The notes below the pieces were generated by a model, which worked only from the letters and a program-made list of their open reading frames with translations, was not told where the DNA came from and did not search any database. Below are positions 10,552 through 18,310 of a DNA stretch of 64,000 nucleotides, one piece after another. Source of the DNA: Paractinoplanes brasiliensis (lineage in GTDB: Bacteria > Actinomycetota > Actinomycetes > Mycobacteriales > Micromonosporaceae); the NCBI RefSeq assembly GCF_004362215.1, contig NZ_SNWR01000001.1:4012001-4076000 (forward strand). The letters are read 5' to 3'. The first letter of the stretch is position 1; each line of letters starts with the position of its first letter. The position numbers and the translations under genes were made by a program.

Positions 10552-13374
10552 CTATTTGGCGAATCTGATGAGGACGAAGTCTTCGCCGGTGGCGCAGGCC
10601 AGGTGGGTGGTGTTCCACGAGCAGGTGCCGGTGTTGACGTCGCTGAGCGGGCCGAGTTGCACGGGCTGGTCGCCGAGGTGCCGACCGGCGAGTGCGGGGT
10701 CGTCGGGGTATCCGGCGAAGGGTTTGCTGAGTTCGAGCACGTTGGCCGCGTCGAGGCGGGCGGCCGCTTGCGGGCCGGCCCAGACTGTTTCGCCGTCGGC
10801 GTCGGTGAGCCGGTTTTCCGAGGCGCCCGCGGTGATGACCGCTTGGCCGACGGGGATGATCAGGTCGGCTTGGGGTGCGGCGGCTTTCCAGGCGGGTTTG
10901 CCTTCGGGGATGTCGACCGCGACCACTTGGGCGTTGGCGTCGCCGGGGCCGGTGCCTTCCAGCGTGCACACGCGGTCGTCGCCGCAGGCGGTGAGCCGCC
11001 AGAGCCTGGCGTCACGGGAGGCCGAGGTGTAGATGATGTCGACGCCGTCGAGCTTGTCGAGCCCGTACGCGACGAGGCGGTGGGCGCCGTCGGATTCGCG
11101 CACGATGAGCCGGCCGTTGTGGGCGATCACGTCGTCGGTCGTGTCGGCGACGTCGGGGCGGCTGACCAGGACCTTTCCGGTGTTGGCGTCGAGCACCCGT
11201 ACGGAGTCGTCGCCGCCGATCTGCACGAGGCGGGGGTCGTCGCCGAGGTCGGGTGACAGGGGACGGCCGGTGGCGCCGGCGGGGCCGGAGAGGTCGGCGG
11301 GTGTGGTGACGGTGATCAGGTCGGGCTGGGAGCCTTCGGGGTCGGGCTGGGTCCAGCGTTCCTGGCCGTTGGTCATGTCGAGGCCGAGGAGTTGTTTGTT
11401 CTTGCGGTCGGCCACGACGGCCCGGTCGCCCGCGAACCAGACCTGGTCGTCGTCGCCGAGGGTTCGTTTCCACAGTTGTCTGCCGTCGGCGGCGGCCAGG
11501 AGGACAAGTTCGCGGGTTTTCGTGGTGTAGTCGCCGTCGCTGATCAGTGCGACTCCGACGGGGAGGGCGATGACGGCTTCCCAGGCTTTGACAGTGCCGG
11601 GCGCTGTGCCGGCGTCGGGTTTGCTCCACGCCGGTTTGTCGGTGCCGGTGTCGATGGCGACGACGCCGATCCTTCCGGTTTCGTAGTCGGTGCTGGCCAG
11701 GTAGGCACGGTTGTCGCGGATGACGGCGTCGCGGAGCCCGCTGGTGAAGGGGACGGCCGGCGTGACGTGGACCGGGTTGCCGAGTGTCTGGTAGTCGAGG
11801 GCCGGGTAGCGCGGCCAGAAAGCCCAGGCGACGGCGGCTCCGGCGGCGATGACGACGACGGCCGCGGCCGCGCCGGCGACGGCCCAGGGGCGGCGGCTGC
11901 GGGCGGGCCGGTTCGCTGCTGGCGCCGCTGGGGCTCCGGGCGGACGGTTGTGGGGTGGGCCGGGGTGCGGGGTATGGTCGGAGGCGAGCCACGGTTCGTG
12001 GCTGGGCGGGCCGAAGGGCGCGGCCGAGCCGGGCAGCGACGGGGAGCCGGGGAGGGCGTGGCCGCCTGCGGCGATAGCGGCGGCCTCGCCGGTGGCCCAG
12101 GGGTCGACGGGTTCGGCGTAGTGCCGGTCGTCGGCCGGCGCGGGCGGGGCTGTCGGGGTCGGCGCCGGCCCGGAGGCAGGAGGGGGCGGCGTGGGTGTGG
12201 GCGTCGGCGCGGCCAGGGTCGAAGCCATCGTCGCGGTCGGTGGGCGGTCGGCGGGCGCGGTGGGCGGACCGGCCGTCGGCTCGCCGGCGGTGGGGCGGGC
12301 CTGGTCGAGGGTGGCGCCCTCAGCGACCGGGAGTTCGGGCTGTTCGAGGACCGTGGGGGCGATACCGAGTTCGCTGTGCAGCAACCGGGCCACGAGCGGT
12401 ACCCGGGAGGACCCGCCGACCAGGAACAGACCGGCCAACTCGGGCGGTTGGAGGCCGGCGGCCGCGATCACCGCTGCGGCTTCGGCGACCCCGCGGCGTA
12501 CGAGGGAATCGGCTGTTGCCTCGAACTCGTCGCGCGTGAGATGGACCGCGTGCTCGACGCCCGGCACCGGGACCGGGGCGAACGGGCTGCGGGAGAGCAT
12601 CTCTTTGGCGCCGCGGACGTCTTCCCAGAACTGCCGCCGGGCCCGCCACTGGGCCAGCGTCACCGGGTCGGTCAGCGCCTTCCACGCCGCGGGTTCGCCG
12701 CCGGCCAGCGATTTGCCCAGGTGGTCGACGAGGGCCGCGTCGAGGTCGAGCCCGCCCAGGTCGTCGGCCCCGCCTGAGGCCGTGACCGAGAAGTCGGCGC
12801 CCGGGCCGTTGTGCCGCACCACGGCGATGTCGAGCGTGCCGCCGCCGAAGTCGAACACGGCGAGCGAGGAACCGACGGGCAGGGGCCGGCGCAGCACCTC
12901 GGCGAAGTAGCGCGCGGCGGCCACCGGTTCGGGCAGCAGCTCCGTCCCGTCCGGCCAGCCCGCCCGGCCCAGCGCCTCGACGAGCACCGCACGTCGCGGG
13001 CCGCCCCAGGAAGCCGGGTAGGTGACCCGGGCCGGCGGCAGGAACCCGGCCGTGGCCACGGCCTCGCGGGCCACCGCCTCGAGCAGCGCGGCGAGCAGGC
13101 TCGACACGGGCACGGTGGCGCCGTCGGCGAGCATCACCGTGTCGGCGTCGACGTGGCGTTTCGGGTGGGGTTCGAGACGGGCCGGGTCGGCGTGGCCGAG
13201 CCGCAGGGCGTCGGCGCCCACGTGGAGGCGGCCGCCGGGGTCGAGATAGACCGCTGACGGCAGCAGGGGGCGCCCGTCGAACAACAGTGGCCGCGTGCGC
13301 CCATCGGGCCGTCGCAGCATGGCCACGGTGTGCGAGGTTCCCAGGTCGACGCCGAGCACGAAGCCTTCCGTCAC
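10552..13374 (-). CDS. Hsp70-type ATPase fused through a membrane segment to a PQQ-like propeller
   Basis: 940 aa. Residues 4-355 form an actin-like Hsp70 nucleotide-binding domain: phosphate-1 FVLGVDLGTSHTV, phosphate-2 FDFGGGTLDIAVV (about 174-186), adenosine loop LFLVGGSSRVPLV (about 316-328). There is no Hsp70 substrate-binding domain. Instead come about 135 Pro/Ala/Thr-rich residues, a basic stop (RPARSRRPW), one membrane helix at about 498-520, and about 420 residues of PQQ/WD40-like propeller that should be outside the cell, including CGDDRVCT and a late Cys pair. The ATPase would be cytoplasmic and the propeller extracytoplasmic, suggesting signalling across the membrane. The GTG at 13374 is preferred to the ATG at 13383 because the ATG lies inside the -10 box. 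The stop is next to the msiK terminator. Confidence 0.85.
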   Translation of the reverse strand: MTEGFVLGVDLGTSHTVAMLRRPDGRTRPLLFDGRPLLPSAVYLDPGGRLHVGADALRLGHADPARLEPHPKRHVDADTVMLADGATVPVSSLLAALLEAVAREAVATAGFLPPARVTYPASWGGPRRAVLVEALGRAGWPDGTELLPEPVAAARYFAEVLRRPLPVGSSLAVFDFGGGTLDIAVVRHNGPGADFSVTASGGADDLGGLDLDAALVDHLGKSLAGGEPAAWKALTDPVTLAQWRARRQFWEDVRGAKEMLSRSPFAPVPVPGVEHAVHLTRDEFEATADSLVRRGVAEAAAVIAAAGLQPPELAGLFLVGGSSRVPLVARLLHSELGIAPTVLEQPELPVAEGATLDQARPTAGEPTAGPPTAPADRPPTATMASTLAAPTPTPTPPPPASGPAPTPTAPPAPADDRHYAEPVDPWATGEAAAIAAGGHALPGSPSLPGSAAPFGPPSHEPWLASDHTPHPGPPHNRPPGAPAAPAANRPARSRRPWAVAGAAAAVVVIAAGAAVAWAFWPRYPALDYQTLGNPVHVTPAVPFTSGLRDAVIRDNRAYLASTDYETGRIGVVAIDTGTDKPAWSKPDAGTAPGTVKAWEAVIALPVGVALISDGDYTTKTRELVLLAAADGRQLWKRTLGDDDQVWFAGDRAVVADRKNKQLLGLDMTNGQERWTQPDPEGSQPDLITVTTPADLSGPAGATGRPLSPDLGDDPRLVQIGGDDSVRVLDANTGKVLVSRPDVADTTDDVIAHNGRLIVRESDGAHRLVAYGLDKLDGVDIIYTSASRDARLWRLTACGDDRVCTLEGTGPGDANAQVVAVDIPEGKPAWKAAAPQADLIIPVGQAVITAGASENRLTDADGETVWAGPQAAARLDAANVLELSKPFAGYPDDPALAGRHLGDQPVQLGPLSDVNTGTCSWNTTHLACATGEDFVLIRFAK

Positions 13375-13381
13375 GGCCGCC

Positions 13382-13387
13382 ATGCTA
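13382..13387 (-). promoter_or_regulatory. -10 box TAGCAT of the Hsp70-propeller gene
   Basis: TAGCAT on the minus strand is 7 nt before the GTG at 13374 and overlaps the alternative ATG at 13383, which would then not be transcribed. Confidence 0.5.
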
Positions 13388-13687
13388 CGACGAACCCCCT
13401 AGGCCGACTGTCATGCGGTTCGTTTGAATGACCCGCGCCGGAATGGGCGGTAAAACGCAGAGTGGTCGTCGGGAAAGGACATTTAGCTCCGCATGCGGCG
13501 ATACGGCAGCCCGCGCCGACAATTTCCGTGACCTGCGGTAACGCACGCGAAATGGGCGTGCACAGATGCGCCGAACCGAATGTCACGGCCTAGTCACAAC
13601 GTCATCGATCGTAGTGACTTTAATGCGGATCGATCGGAGGATCCGGTGGATGCGCCCAGTGAACCCCCGCTTGGGCGCCTTCCTTCC
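13388..13687. other. intergenic region between divergent genes
   Basis: Holds the upstream region of both the Hsp70-propeller gene and the subtilase gene, and is more AT-rich than the flanks. ATCGATCG occurs twice, at 13604-13611 and 13629-13636, flanking TAGTGACTTTAAT. No promoter could be assigned with confidence for the subtilase, and no small gene is seen. Confidence 0.5.
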
Positions 13688-13700
13688 GGAGGACCCGTAC

Positions 13701-16700
13701 GTGAGACAACAATTCACATGGGGCCGGCGAACGTTCACCTCTGTGCTTGCGATCGGCGTTGCCGCCGGTGCGACGTTCAGTGGTGCGCTTCCGGCCTCGG
13801 CGGCGCCGGGCGCGGACGCGGTTCCCGCCGCACTGCTCGAAGCAGCCGAGAACCCCGCCACCCCCAAGGAGTCGCCGGCTGACACCCTCGGCGCGCACGA
13901 CGCCGAGCTGCTGGCCAAGGCCGAGGCGGCCAACAAGAAGTTCGTCACGGTCATCGTCGCGACCGACGCCGGCAAGTCGGCCGACGTGGCCGCGAAGATC
14001 AAGGCGCTCGGCGGCGTCGTGACCCGGCACTTCGACGAGATCGGCTACGTGCTGGCCTCGGTGCCGATCGCCAAGGTCGTGGCGGCCGCGGAACTCGCCG
14101 GCGTCAAGGCGGTCGACCTCGAAGAGACGATCAAGCTGCCCGAGACGGGCATTCCGCGCGACAAGTCGGGCAAGCCGGCGCAGCTCGCCGCGCCCGGCCC
14201 GTCGACGCCCGCCGCGAACCCGTACCTGCCGACCGACGAGACCGGCTCGGTGGCCTTCAAGAAGAAGTACCCCAAGTACGACGGCCGCGGCGTGACCATC
14301 GGCATCATGGACTCCGGTGTGGACCTCGACCACCCGGCGCTGGCGAGGACCACCACCGGCGAGCGCAAGATCGTCGACTGGGTCACCGCCACCGACCCGC
14401 TGCTCGAGGGCGACGGCACTTGGCGCGCGATGCTCACGGCGGTGACCGGGCCGACCTTCACGTACGCGAGTCAGACCTGGAAGGCCCCGGCGGGCAACTG
14501 GCGGATCAACCGGTTCGCCGAGTCGATCACCGCGGCCTCCGAGCCCGAGGGCGACGTCAACCGCGACGGTGACACCACCGACACCTGGGGCATTCTGTAC
14601 GACCCGGTCAGCCACGACATCCGGGTCGACACCAACCAGAACTTCGACTTCACCGACGACGCCGTCATGCGGCCGTACAAGGAGAAGTTCGACGTCAACC
14701 ACTTCGGCGCCGACAACCCGGCGACCGCGATCAGCGAGCGGATGCCGTTCGTCGTGGAGTACCGCGAGGACGTCGACCTGACCCCGGCCGGCATCGAAGG
14801 CACCGCCGACTTCGTCAACATCGGCATCCCCGAGGGCCTGCACGCCTCGCACGTGGCCGGCATCGCCGCGGGCAACGACCTGTTCGGCAACGCCGCGTTC
14901 GACGGCCAGGCGCCCGGCGCGAAGATCGTCTCGGCGCGGGCCTGCTCGTGGGGCGGCGGCTGCACCAACGCCGCGCTGACCACCGGCATGGCCGACCTGG
15001 TGATCAACCGGGGCGTCGATGTCGTCAACATGTCGATCGGCGGCCTGCCCGCGCTCAACGACGGCAGCAACGCCCAGGCTCAGCTCTACAACCAGCTGAT
15101 CACCAAGTACGGCGTGCAGCTGTTCATCTCGGCCGGCAACAGTGGCCCGGGCACCAACACGATCGGCGAGCCCTCCGGTTCGACCGAGGTGGTCAGCGTC
15201 GCGGCCAGCATCTCCGACGACACCTGGAAGTCGAACTACGGCGCGGAGACCCGCACGCCGCTGCAGCTGATCCCGTTCTCGTCGCGGGGACCGCGTGAGG
15301 ACGGCGGCTTCAAGCCGAACATCGCGGCGCCCGGCTCGGCCGTCTCGCTCTCGCCGACGTGGGAGGACGTGCCCGGCCTGACCACCGTGCCGTACACCCT
15401 GCCGCCGGGCTACTCGATGCAGAACGGCACGTCGATGGCTGCCCCGCAGGCCGCCGGTGGCGCCGCCCTGCTGCTGTCGGCCGCCAAGGCCAACGGTTTC
15501 AAGGTGAGCCCGCCGTCGCTGCGCCGCGCTATCTACTCATCGGCTGACCCGATCCCGGGCGAGCAGGTCAACGAGCAGGGCTACGGCCAGCTCAACGTGC
15601 CGGACGCGTGGAAGTTGCTGGCCAAGAAGTCGCCGACGCGTACGTACACGGCGACCGCCCCGGTCTGCACGCCGCTCGCCGACTCGCTGGTCACCCCCGG
15701 CCAGGGCGCCGGCATCTACAACCGGTGCGCCGCCGCCGACGGTGGTTTCAAGCCGGGCCAGGTCAAGGTGCAGACCGTCAAGCTGACCCGCACCAGCGGC
15801 CCCAGCTACCCGGTGCTGCACACCCTCACGTGGCAGGGCGACCGTACGTCGTTCGTCTCCTCCCCAATCGTCGCGCTGCCGCTCAACAAGACGGTCAGCG
15901 TCCCGGTCGTGGTGCGGGCCCCGAGCAACGGTGTGGCGAGCGCGCTGCTCAAGGTCGACGACCCGACCACTCCGGTCGTCGACTTCGAGGTGCTGAACAC
16001 CGTCGTCACCGGCGTCGACACCAAGAAGCCCGCGTACGCGACCTCGCTCTCGGGCAAGGTGGACCGCGCGAACACGACGTCGTACTACGTGACCGTTCCC
16101 GAGGGCGCCAAGGCGCTGCAGGTGGACCTGTCGGGCATCGCGTCCGGTTCGCAGACCCGCTGGATCGCGATCAACCCGTGGGGCGTCCCGGCCGAGAGCA
16201 CGGCATCCTCGCAGTGCTTCACCAACTACTCCGACCCGGCGACCTGCAAGCCGGAGGAGCGGTCGTACGAGAACCCGATCCCGGGCATCTGGGAGATCGA
16301 GGTCGAGTCCCGGCGTACGTCCGCGGTGGTCAGCAACCCGTTCAAGGTGAGCGCCAAGATTCAGGGCCTCGAGCTGACCCCCGAGGCGGTCTCGCTGCCC
16401 AGCATCACGGTGAACCAGCCCGCCCCGGTGAGCTTCACCGCGAAGAACGTCTTCGGGCCGGTGACCGTGTCGGCGCAGGGCGGCCCGCTCGGCAGCTCCA
16501 GCAGCCGGCGTCCGTCCATCGCGGAGGCTGAAAGCCAGGAGTACGAGTTCGCGGTGCCGGCCGGCTCGACGCGGCTGACCGTGGCCATCGGCCGCACCAG
16601 CGACGCCGCCGCCGACCTGGACCTGTCGCTCTACCGCGACGGCGTGCTGGTCGGTCAGAGCGCCGACGGTGACTCCGAGGAGTCGATCACGCTGACCAAC

Positions 16701-16988
16701 CCGGCGGCGGGCGCCTACACCGCCGTGGTGGACGGCTACGCGGTGCCCGCGGGCACCACGGAGTTCGACTACCTCGACGTCTACTTCAGCCCGGCGCTCG
16801 GCTCGGTCACCGTGCCGGCGACGTCGGTCACGCTGGCCAACGGCGCGTCGACGAATGTCTCGGGAACGGTCACCGCGCTGTCGGTGCCGCCCGCGGGCCG
16901 TGCCCTGTCGGGTGAGGTGACCATCGTGACCGACCAGGGCGCCGTGGTCGGCCGCGGCCCGATCGCCATCGCGGCGGTCACCCCGTAA
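13701..16988 (+). CDS. secreted subtilisin-family (S8) serine protease
   Basis: 1095 aa. GTG at 13701 follows GGAGGA (13688-13693) at 7 nt; the open frame extends upstream but without such a site. Sec signal peptide at about 1-35 (cleavage near PASA-APG). An I9-like propeptide follows (FVTVIVATDAGKSADVAAKI). The triad is complete: Asp204 (IGIMDSGVD), His381 (LHASHVAG), Ser578 (NGTSMAAP), with oxyanion Asn480 (SAGNSGPG). About 175 residues separate Asp and His, versus about 30 in subtilisin; the insert has an Asp-rich stretch (VNRDGDTTDTW) that could bind calcium. The C-terminal 450 residues are beta-rich (PPC-like). It probably degrades extracellular protein; no cognate inhibitor is nearby. 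Confidence 0.92.
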   Translation: MRQQFTWGRRTFTSVLAIGVAAGATFSGALPASAAPGADAVPAALLEAAENPATPKESPADTLGAHDAELLAKAEAANKKFVTVIVATDAGKSADVAAKIKALGGVVTRHFDEIGYVLASVPIAKVVAAAELAGVKAVDLEETIKLPETGIPRDKSGKPAQLAAPGPSTPAANPYLPTDETGSVAFKKKYPKYDGRGVTIGIMDSGVDLDHPALARTTTGERKIVDWVTATDPLLEGDGTWRAMLTAVTGPTFTYASQTWKAPAGNWRINRFAESITAASEPEGDVNRDGDTTDTWGILYDPVSHDIRVDTNQNFDFTDDAVMRPYKEKFDVNHFGADNPATAISERMPFVVEYREDVDLTPAGIEGTADFVNIGIPEGLHASHVAGIAAGNDLFGNAAFDGQAPGAKIVSARACSWGGGCTNAALTTGMADLVINRGVDVVNMSIGGLPALNDGSNAQAQLYNQLITKYGVQLFISAGNSGPGTNTIGEPSGSTEVVSVAASISDDTWKSNYGAETRTPLQLIPFSSRGPREDGGFKPNIAAPGSAVSLSPTWEDVPGLTTVPYTLPPGYSMQNGTSMAAPQAAGGAALLLSAAKANGFKVSPPSLRRAIYSSADPIPGEQVNEQGYGQLNVPDAWKLLAKKSPTRTYTATAPVCTPLADSLVTPGQGAGIYNRCAAADGGFKPGQVKVQTVKLTRTSGPSYPVLHTLTWQGDRTSFVSSPIVALPLNKTVSVPVVVRAPSNGVASALLKVDDPTTPVVDFEVLNTVVTGVDTKKPAYATSLSGKVDRANTTSYYVTVPEGAKALQVDLSGIASGSQTRWIAINPWGVPAESTASSQCFTNYSDPATCKPEERSYENPIPGIWEIEVESRRTSAVVSNPFKVSAKIQGLELTPEAVSLPSITVNQPAPVSFTAKNVFGPVTVSAQGGPLGSSSSRRPSIAEAESQEYEFAVPAGSTRLTVAIGRTSDAAADLDLSLYRDGVLVGQSADGDSEESITLTNPAAGAYTAVVDGYAVPAGTTEFDYLDVYFSPALGSVTVPATSVTLANGASTNVSGTVTALSVPPAGRALSGEVTIVTDQGAVVGRGPIAIAAVTP

Positions 16989-16997
16989 CCCGTATCA

Positions 16998-17043
16998 GAT
17001 AAAAGAGGCTCGTCCGGCTTTCGCCGGGCGGGCCTCTTTTATC
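16998..17043 (+). terminator. bidirectional terminator after the subtilase gene
   Basis: Twelve-base arms GATAAAAGAGGC (16998-17009) and GCCTCTTTTATC (17032-17043) enclose a CCGGC-rich inner stem. The A-rich and T-rich arm ends suit termination from either side. Confidence 0.85.
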
Positions 17044-17161
17044 GGTTTATCAAGATCGCTGTACGGCCATCCCAAGCCCCCACCCGCCCTGGGGACAGGT
17101 GCCGACCTTAGCGGGGCGTGACCTGCGGAAATCGGTTGTCCACAGGGATGATCGGGTGGAA

Positions 17162-18214
17162 TCAGCGGTACTGCTGGTCGATTCCGGCCACCGGGCGGCC
17201 GTCGGCTGAGAACGGGCGGTGCTCCGGGGCGTCGTCGGTTTCGACGGGCTCCTCGTGCAGGCGCGGGTCGTCGGGGGTGGCAGCCGGGGCGGGCTTCTTT
17301 TGCCTCTGCGCCTTGGCGGGCTTGCCGGGGACGGAAGGGCGGCTCTGTTGGGCGGCACCGGGCGAACCAGCCGCGGCGGGAACACCAGCAGCGGGACCGT
17401 CAGCGGAGGAAGCGGAGGAAGCGGGGGAACCCGGGGAGCCGGGGGAGCCGGCGGCGGGAGCAGATCCGGCCGGAGGCGTCGAGCCGGCAGGCGCCGGCGA
17501 TCCGCCGGCGCCCAGCAGCGGGCCCGCGGCGGCCGCGGGCGAACCGAGCGCGGCGGGCAGCAGCGCGATCCCACCGGCCGGCATCCCGGAAATGTCCGGG
17601 TCGTCGCCGGCGGGGAGGTCGCGCGAAGAGGGCAGCGAGTTGGCGGGAAGCCTGCCGCCGAGGCCGCCCAGCAGCGGAACCCCACCGGAGAACATCTCGG
17701 CCTGGCGGGCCGGCGGCGGCGAGGTGAAGTCTCGGGTCTGTCCGCTGGGAAGCAGGCTGGTCATCCACGGCAGCCCACTCACGTCGGTGCCGTAGAGCGG
17801 CAGCCCCTGCATCGGCAGCGTGCTGCCGGGCACCACGTCGGCGGCGGGCAGTTCGGGCTGGTCGATGACGTCGGGCGAGTCCGAACTGGACTCGCGCGGG
17901 ATCAGTCCGCGCCGCGGTTCGCCGGGGTCCCGGCCGGGCAGGGCCGGGTTGAGGTCGGGGCTGTTCTGCCCGGCCTGGAACTGTGCGATCGGGATCTTGC
18001 CGAGGGCGGTGTCCTTCAAGGAGCTGTGGCCGAGCGGATTGCCGATGTTGATGCCGTTGCTCTGCCCGAGCACGTCGGCCAGCTGCTCGTCGGTCTGCTG
18101 GGTCGCGACGTCGGCGCCGGGCGCCACGCCGGTGCCGGGGAGCGTGTCGGCCTGGGCGGGGCCGGCCGCGAACAGGAAGATCCCACCGGCGAGGGCATAC
18201 CAAAACTTGCGCAC
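17162..18214 (-). CDS. secreted Pro/Ala/Gly-rich protein, function unknown
   Basis: 350 aa. The GTG at 18214 follows AGGAGGAGA at a good distance. Signal peptide VRKFWYALAGGIFLFAAGPAQA. The mature N-terminal half has distinct sequence (ADVLGQSNGINIGN, DTALGKIPIAQFQAG) and repeated short hydrophobic patches; residues from about 190 onward are low-complexity Pro/Ala/Gly/Ser, ending in a charged tail. There is no LPXTG or chaplin signature. The high GC skew of the repeat region favours expansion by slippage. A cell-wall or surface role is a guess. Confidence 0.7.
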   Translation of the reverse strand: MRKFWYALAGGIFLFAAGPAQADTLPGTGVAPGADVATQQTDEQLADVLGQSNGINIGNPLGHSSLKDTALGKIPIAQFQAGQNSPDLNPALPGRDPGEPRRGLIPRESSSDSPDVIDQPELPAADVVPGSTLPMQGLPLYGTDVSGLPWMTSLLPSGQTRDFTSPPPARQAEMFSGGVPLLGGLGGRLPANSLPSSRDLPAGDDPDISGMPAGGIALLPAALGSPAAAAGPLLGAGGSPAPAGSTPPAGSAPAAGSPGSPGSPASSASSADGPAAGVPAAAGSPGAAQQSRPSVPGKPAKAQRQKKPAPAATPDDPRLHEEPVETDDAPEHRPFSADGRPVAGIDQQYR

Positions 18215-18297
18215 TGTTCTCCTCCTGGCATGACCAGAATCGGGACTAAAGTGTCGGATGGGGCAACGACTGTCCCCGCCGAGCGGTTCCGGCTGGC

Positions 18298-18303
18298 TAC
18301 GAT
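18298..18303 (+). promoter_or_regulatory. -10 box TACGAT of the RCK-pore gene
   Basis: TACGAT is 7 nt before the GTG at 18311, without a Shine-Dalgarno sequence, consistent with a leaderless transcript. Confidence 0.5.
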
Positions 18304-18310
18304 CGCGAGC

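Noticed and set aside
17219..18310. Long open frame continuous with the RCK-pore gene on the plus strand
   Set aside because: It is the antisense of the secreted Pro/Ala-rich gene; codon pattern, signal peptide and Shine-Dalgarno support the minus-strand gene, and the RCK domain begins only after 18311.
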